Shown: positions 3,897 to 6,825 of the stretch, in pieces
How the letters are laid out: the number at the start of each line of letters is the position of its first letter
Numbering within the stretch: position 1 is the first letter of the stretch
From: Enterovibrio sp042096095
Lineage (GTDB): Bacteria > Pseudomonadota > Gammaproteobacteria > Enterobacterales > Vibrionaceae
NCBI GenBank assembly: GCA_042096095.1
Contig: JBELME010000236.1
Location: forward strand, 1 to 6,825
Reading direction: 5' to 3'
DNA: 6,825 bases
Translations under genes and position numbers: made by a program
The notes under the pieces: model-generated
Told to the model about the DNA's origin: nothing
Database searches by the model: none
The model's input: only the letters and a program-made list of their open reading frames with translations

Positions 3897-6825
3897 GCCG
3901 TTACCTCCTTGTTCGCGACAGAATTGCCATTGGTGAGTTGCAGTTGTTCTTGGGTGAAACGATAAAGATAGTGCGGACCGCCAGCTTTCGGGCCCGTACC
4001 CGAGAGCCCTTGTCCACCAAACGGTTGCACGCCAACCACAGCACCGACCTGATCGCGGTTGATGTAACAGTTACCCACGCGTGCTCGCGCATCAATGTGG
4101 CGATAGGTACTTTCGTTGCGGCTGTGAACGCCAAGGGTAAGACCAAAACCGGAATGATTGATGTCATCAATCACGGCATCAAGCTCATCCGCTTCAAAAC
4201 GGATCACATGAAGGATCGGCCCGAAGTGCTCTTGATCAAGCTGGGAAAGACTGTCGATTTCAAACGCCACTGGCGTAATGAAGGTGCCGACGCGGGTATC
4301 GCTTGCCATCGGCACTTTGGCGATAAAGCGCCCTTCTTTGAACAATTGGTTGATATGGTTTTGCAGCTTCGCTTGTGCGGCTTCATCAATTACAGGACCC
4401 ACGTCCGTTGAATGCAGATACGGCAAGCCCACGCTCATTTCTGCCATCGCACCTTTCACCAAATCCAACACACGATCAGCCACGTCGTTTTGTACATAAA
4501 GCACACGCAGGGCTGAACAGCGTTGGCCAGCAGACGCAAAGGCAGAACGCAGAACATCACGCACCACCTGCTCAGGGAGCGCAGTGCTGTCTACGATCAT
4601 CGCATTCTGGCCGCCCGTTTCCGCAATGAAGGGAACGGGTAAGCTGTCTCGTGATGCCAAGGTTTGGTTAATGCGCTGCGCGGTCGGCGTTGAGCCGGTA
4701 AACGCGACACCCGCGATGCGAGGATCGCGAGTGAGCTTCGCGCCAACCGTTGCACCAGTTCCCGGAAGGAGATGAATAACCCCTTCTGGGATCCCTGTAT
4801 CTAACAGCAACTCGATCGTGCGGAAAGCGATCAGTGATGTTTGTTCCGCAGGTTTCGCGACAACCGTGTTACCCGTGACCAATGCAGCGGAGATTTGGCC
4901 AATGAAAATCGCCAGTGGGAAGTTCCACGGGCTAATACAGGTGAAAACACCATGACCCTTGCGCGTTAGGGTGACATGCTCACCGTCAAAACGTGGGAAG
5001 GTTTTTGCTTCTGCCATCATGGTGTCAGCTTCTAGCGGGTAGAAACGCAAGAAATCGACGGCTTCGCGCACTTCATCAATGCTGTCGTGAATGGTTTTAC
5101 CCGCTTCACGGTGACACAGTGCTACCAGTTCGCCCATATTCTCTTCAAGTTTGCCCGCCAGCGATAGTAGGTACTTACCTCTTTCTTTGGCTGGCAGTGC
5201 TTGCCACGCGTCCACACTGTCATGTGCTGCTTGCAATGCGGCATCGACATCGCTTTCGGTTGACCAATTGATGGTGCCTACATCAAGGCGATGATCATAA
5301 GGCGCAACAATGCGGTGTTCTTCACCCACTCGGCGCTCGCCATTGACGATGGGGCCCGCTCTCCAGTTGGACGCCATGAACGTTTGTACCGATTGATTGT
5401 ACGTTTCCCATTCGCTTTCAATATCAATCGCAACGCCTTTCGAATTCGGACGATCTTCGCCAAAAATCACACCCGGCAGTGGGATATTGGTGTTGTTTAA
5501 CGTTGGACGTGACAACAACACATCGACTGGATGTTTGGTCAGATCTGCAATCGGACAACGTGCATCCACAAGGCGGTGAACAAACGAGCTGTTCGCGCCG
5601 TTTTCAAGCAGACGACGAACCAAATACGGCAGCAAGTCTTTGTGATTGCCCACAGGCGCGTAAATGCGCACAGGGTGTGCAAACATTTCTTTCGCGTGGT
5701 AGTAAAGCGAATCTCCCATGCCATGAAGACGCTGGAACTCGTAAGTATCGTGTTGCGCCATGGCATAAATTGCCGAGATGGTCTGAGCGTTGTGGCTGGC
5801 AAATTGCGGGTAAATCAGCCCCTCAACATGCTTTGATAACAAGAAACGGGCACACGCAAGGTAGGCCACATCTGTACCTTCTTTACGGGTATAGACCGGA
5901 TAACCGGGCAGGCCGTTTTGCTGTGACAATTTGATTTCGCTGTCCCAGTACGCGCCTTTCACCAAACGCATCGGCACGACGGTACCGTGTTCTTTGGCCA
6001 GCGCGGCTAACCACACCAATACGGGCAGTGCGCGCTTTGAATACGCTTGAACCACAAGGCCAAACAGCCCCCAGCCTTTAATGTCAGGGTGTGTAAAGAG
6101 TTTTTCGAACAGTTTGAGTGACAACTCCAAACGATCCGCTTCTTCCGCATCAATGGTGATCGCCACGTTTAATTCACGAGCGCGTTTGAGCAGCGTTAAG
6201 ACCGTATCAAACATTTCTGTCATGACGCGTTCTTCGTTCGCCACTTCATAACGCGGGTGCAATGCAGAAAGCTTGATCGACACCGAAGGTGCTGGCCCGT
6301 TGCCGACAGATAAGTTCTGCCCGACGGTTTCAATCGCTTCGATATAGTCGTTAAAGTATTTTTTGGCGTCTGCTTTGGTCAGTGCCGCTTCGCCCAGCAT
6401 GTCGAACGAATAGGTAAAGCCGCTTTCGCGCGGCTTCTTGCCGTTGTCTAATGCTTCATCAATGTCACGTCCCAGCACGAACTGATGCCCCATGATCTTC
6501 ATGGCTTGGTGCATGGCTTGGCGAATAACAGGCTCAGAGAACTTGTTCACCAAACGGTTCAATACCGCTGTCGGGCGACCTTCTTCGCGCTCATCCACGT
6601 TCACGACCTTGCCTGTTAGCATCAGTCCCCACGTAGAAGCATTCACAAAGAGTGAATTAGAGTTTTTGAGGTGCGCTTTCCAATCTGCAACGCCCAAACG
6701 GTCACGTATAAACGCGTCCGCCGTTTTTGCATCAGGAATGCGCATTAGCGCTTCTGCCAAACACATCAGCAAAATGCCTTCGCGGGTATCAAGGCTGTAT
6801 TCCAACAACAGGGCATCAATCATTT
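3893..6825 (-). CDS. putA: Bifunctional proline dehydrogenase / L-glutamate-gamma-semialdehyde dehydrogenase PutA, 5' end outside window
   Basis: At least 976 codons are visible; the methionine at 6823-6821 is internal, since the reading frame continues past the edge and the N-terminal arm of the family is missing. Residues are numbered from that methionine. The FAD-dependent proline dehydrogenase barrel (about 110-420) has K184 in SIKLSALHPRY, D225 in TIDAEEAD, R286, K289 and Y292 in RLVKGAYWD, Y388, and R403, R404 and E407 in LVRRLLENGAN. These correspond to E. coli K329, D370, R431, Y437, Y540, R555, R556 and E559. The NAD-dependent semialdehyde dehydrogenase (about 480-955) has N634 in SPWNFP, K657, FTGST (708-712), general base E735 in ETGGQN, nucleophile C769 in AGQRCS, and EHFGP (865-869). 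Both active sites look intact. The protein ends about 20 residues after the PFGGQGLSGTG motif, so the C-terminal domain of long PutAs is absent and supplied by the next gene. Whether a DNA-binding ribbon-helix-helix domain exists cannot be seen. Confidence 0.97.
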   Translation of the reverse strand, partial: MIDALLLEYSLDTREGILLMCLAEALMRIPDAKTADAFIRDRLGVADWKAHLKNSNSLFVNASTWGLMLTGKVVNVDEREEGRPTAVLNRLVNKFSEPVIRQAMHQAMKIMGHQFVLGRDIDEALDNGKKPRESGFTYSFDMLGEAALTKADAKKYFNDYIEAIETVGQNLSVGNGPAPSVSIKLSALHPRYEVANEERVMTEMFDTVLTLLKRARELNVAITIDAEEADRLELSLKLFEKLFTHPDIKGWGLFGLVVQAYSKRALPVLVWLAALAKEHGTVVPMRLVKGAYWDSEIKLSQQNGLPGYPVYTRKEGTDVAYLACARFLLSKHVEGLIYPQFASHNAQTISAIYAMAQHDTYEFQRLHGMGDSLYYHAKEMFAHPVRIYAPVGNHKDLLPYLVRRLLENGANSSFVHRLVDARCPIADLTKHPVDVLLSRPTLNNTNIPLPGVIFGEDRPNSKGVAIDIESEWETYNQSVQTFMASNWRAGPIVNGERRVGEEHRIVAPYDHRLDVGTINWSTESDVDAALQAAHDSVDAWQALPAKERGKYLLSLAGKLEENMGELVALCHREAGKTIHDSIDEVREAVDFLRFYPLEADTMMAEAKTFPRFDGEHVTLTRKGHGVFTCISPWNFPLAIFIGQISAALVTGNTVVAKPAEQTSLIAFRTIELLLDTGIPEGVIHLLPGTGATVGAKLTRDPRIAGVAFTGSTPTAQRINQTLASRDSLPVPFIAETGGQNAMIVDSTALPEQVVRDVLRSAFASAGQRCSALRVLYVQNDVADRVLDLVKGAMAEMSVGLPYLHSTDVGPVIDEAAQAKLQNHINQLFKEGRFIAKVPMASDTRVGTFITPVAFEIDSLSQLDQEHFGPILHVIRFEADELDAVIDDINHSGFGLTLGVHSRNESTYRHIDARARVGNCYINRDQVGAVVGVQPFGGQGLSGTGPKAGGPHYLYRFTQEQLQLTNGNSVANKEVTA
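3904..3910 (-). promoter_or_regulatory. Perfect Shine-Dalgarno (AAGGAGG) inside the putA 3' end
   Basis: AAGGAGG on the minus strand (3910-3904), with a seven-base spacer TAACGGC before the ATG at 3896-3894, fixes the start of the C-terminal-domain gene. It is encoded within the last PutA codons (AAG GAG GTA, residues K-E-V). Together with the four-base ATGA overlap it points to strong translational coupling of the two proteins. Confidence 0.9.

Noticed and set aside
3938..4411. Plus-strand open frame of 157 codons opposite putA
   Set aside because: It lies wholly antisense to the well-conserved dehydrogenase domain, has no recognisable domain and follows the codon pattern of putA; a shadow frame.
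5479..5934. Plus-strand open frame of 151 codons opposite putA
   Set aside because: Antisense to the proline dehydrogenase active-site region; no ribosome site or family resemblance seen.
6821..6823. ATG near the right edge as the putA start
   Set aside because: PutA homologs have further N-terminal residues before this point, the frame stays open to the edge, and only two bases lie upstream, so no ribosome site can be judged.

Overview
The window looks like chromosomal DNA from a marine gammaproteobacterium, most likely a member of the Vibrionaceae. The evidence is the close resemblance of PutA, PutP and the two peripheral proteins to enterobacterial and vibrio families, a co-directional putA–putP order as in vibrio putAP operons, and base composition near 50% G+C by eye. 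The genus cannot be fixed from the sequence alone.

Layout from left to right. (1) Positions 1-615, minus strand: a fumarylacetoacetate-hydrolase-family protein (YcgM/FAHD1-like), cut by the left edge. (2) 616-804: a divergent intergenic region with a reasonable minus-strand promoter and a hairpin in the predicted 5' leader. (3) 805-1497, plus strand: a HAD phosphatase resembling YieH. (4) 1498-1605: a convergent gap with a 26-nt perfect palindrome that should terminate transcription from both sides. (5) 1606-6825, minus strand: a proline-catabolism cluster read right to left, putA (5' end outside the window), a 245-aa protein homologous to the C-terminal domain of long PutA proteins, then putP.

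The last three genes form a pathway. PutP imports proline with Na+. PutA oxidises proline to pyrroline-5-carboxylate in its flavin-dependent PRODH domain, then oxidises glutamate semialdehyde to glutamate in its NAD-dependent aldehyde dehydrogenase domain. The middle protein corresponds to the tail that is fused to PutA in E. coli. Here it is a separate reading frame that overlaps the putA stop by four bases (ATGA) and is preceded by a perfect AAGGAGG Shine-Dalgarno sequence. This suggests coupled synthesis and a non-covalent PutA-CTD complex.

The YcgM-like and YieH-like genes appear to be ordinary housekeeping or metabolic enzymes with no visible link to proline use. I see no mobile elements, RNA genes, CRISPR arrays or signs of recent transfer. 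The split PutA C-terminal domain is the most interesting item; the rest is conventional.
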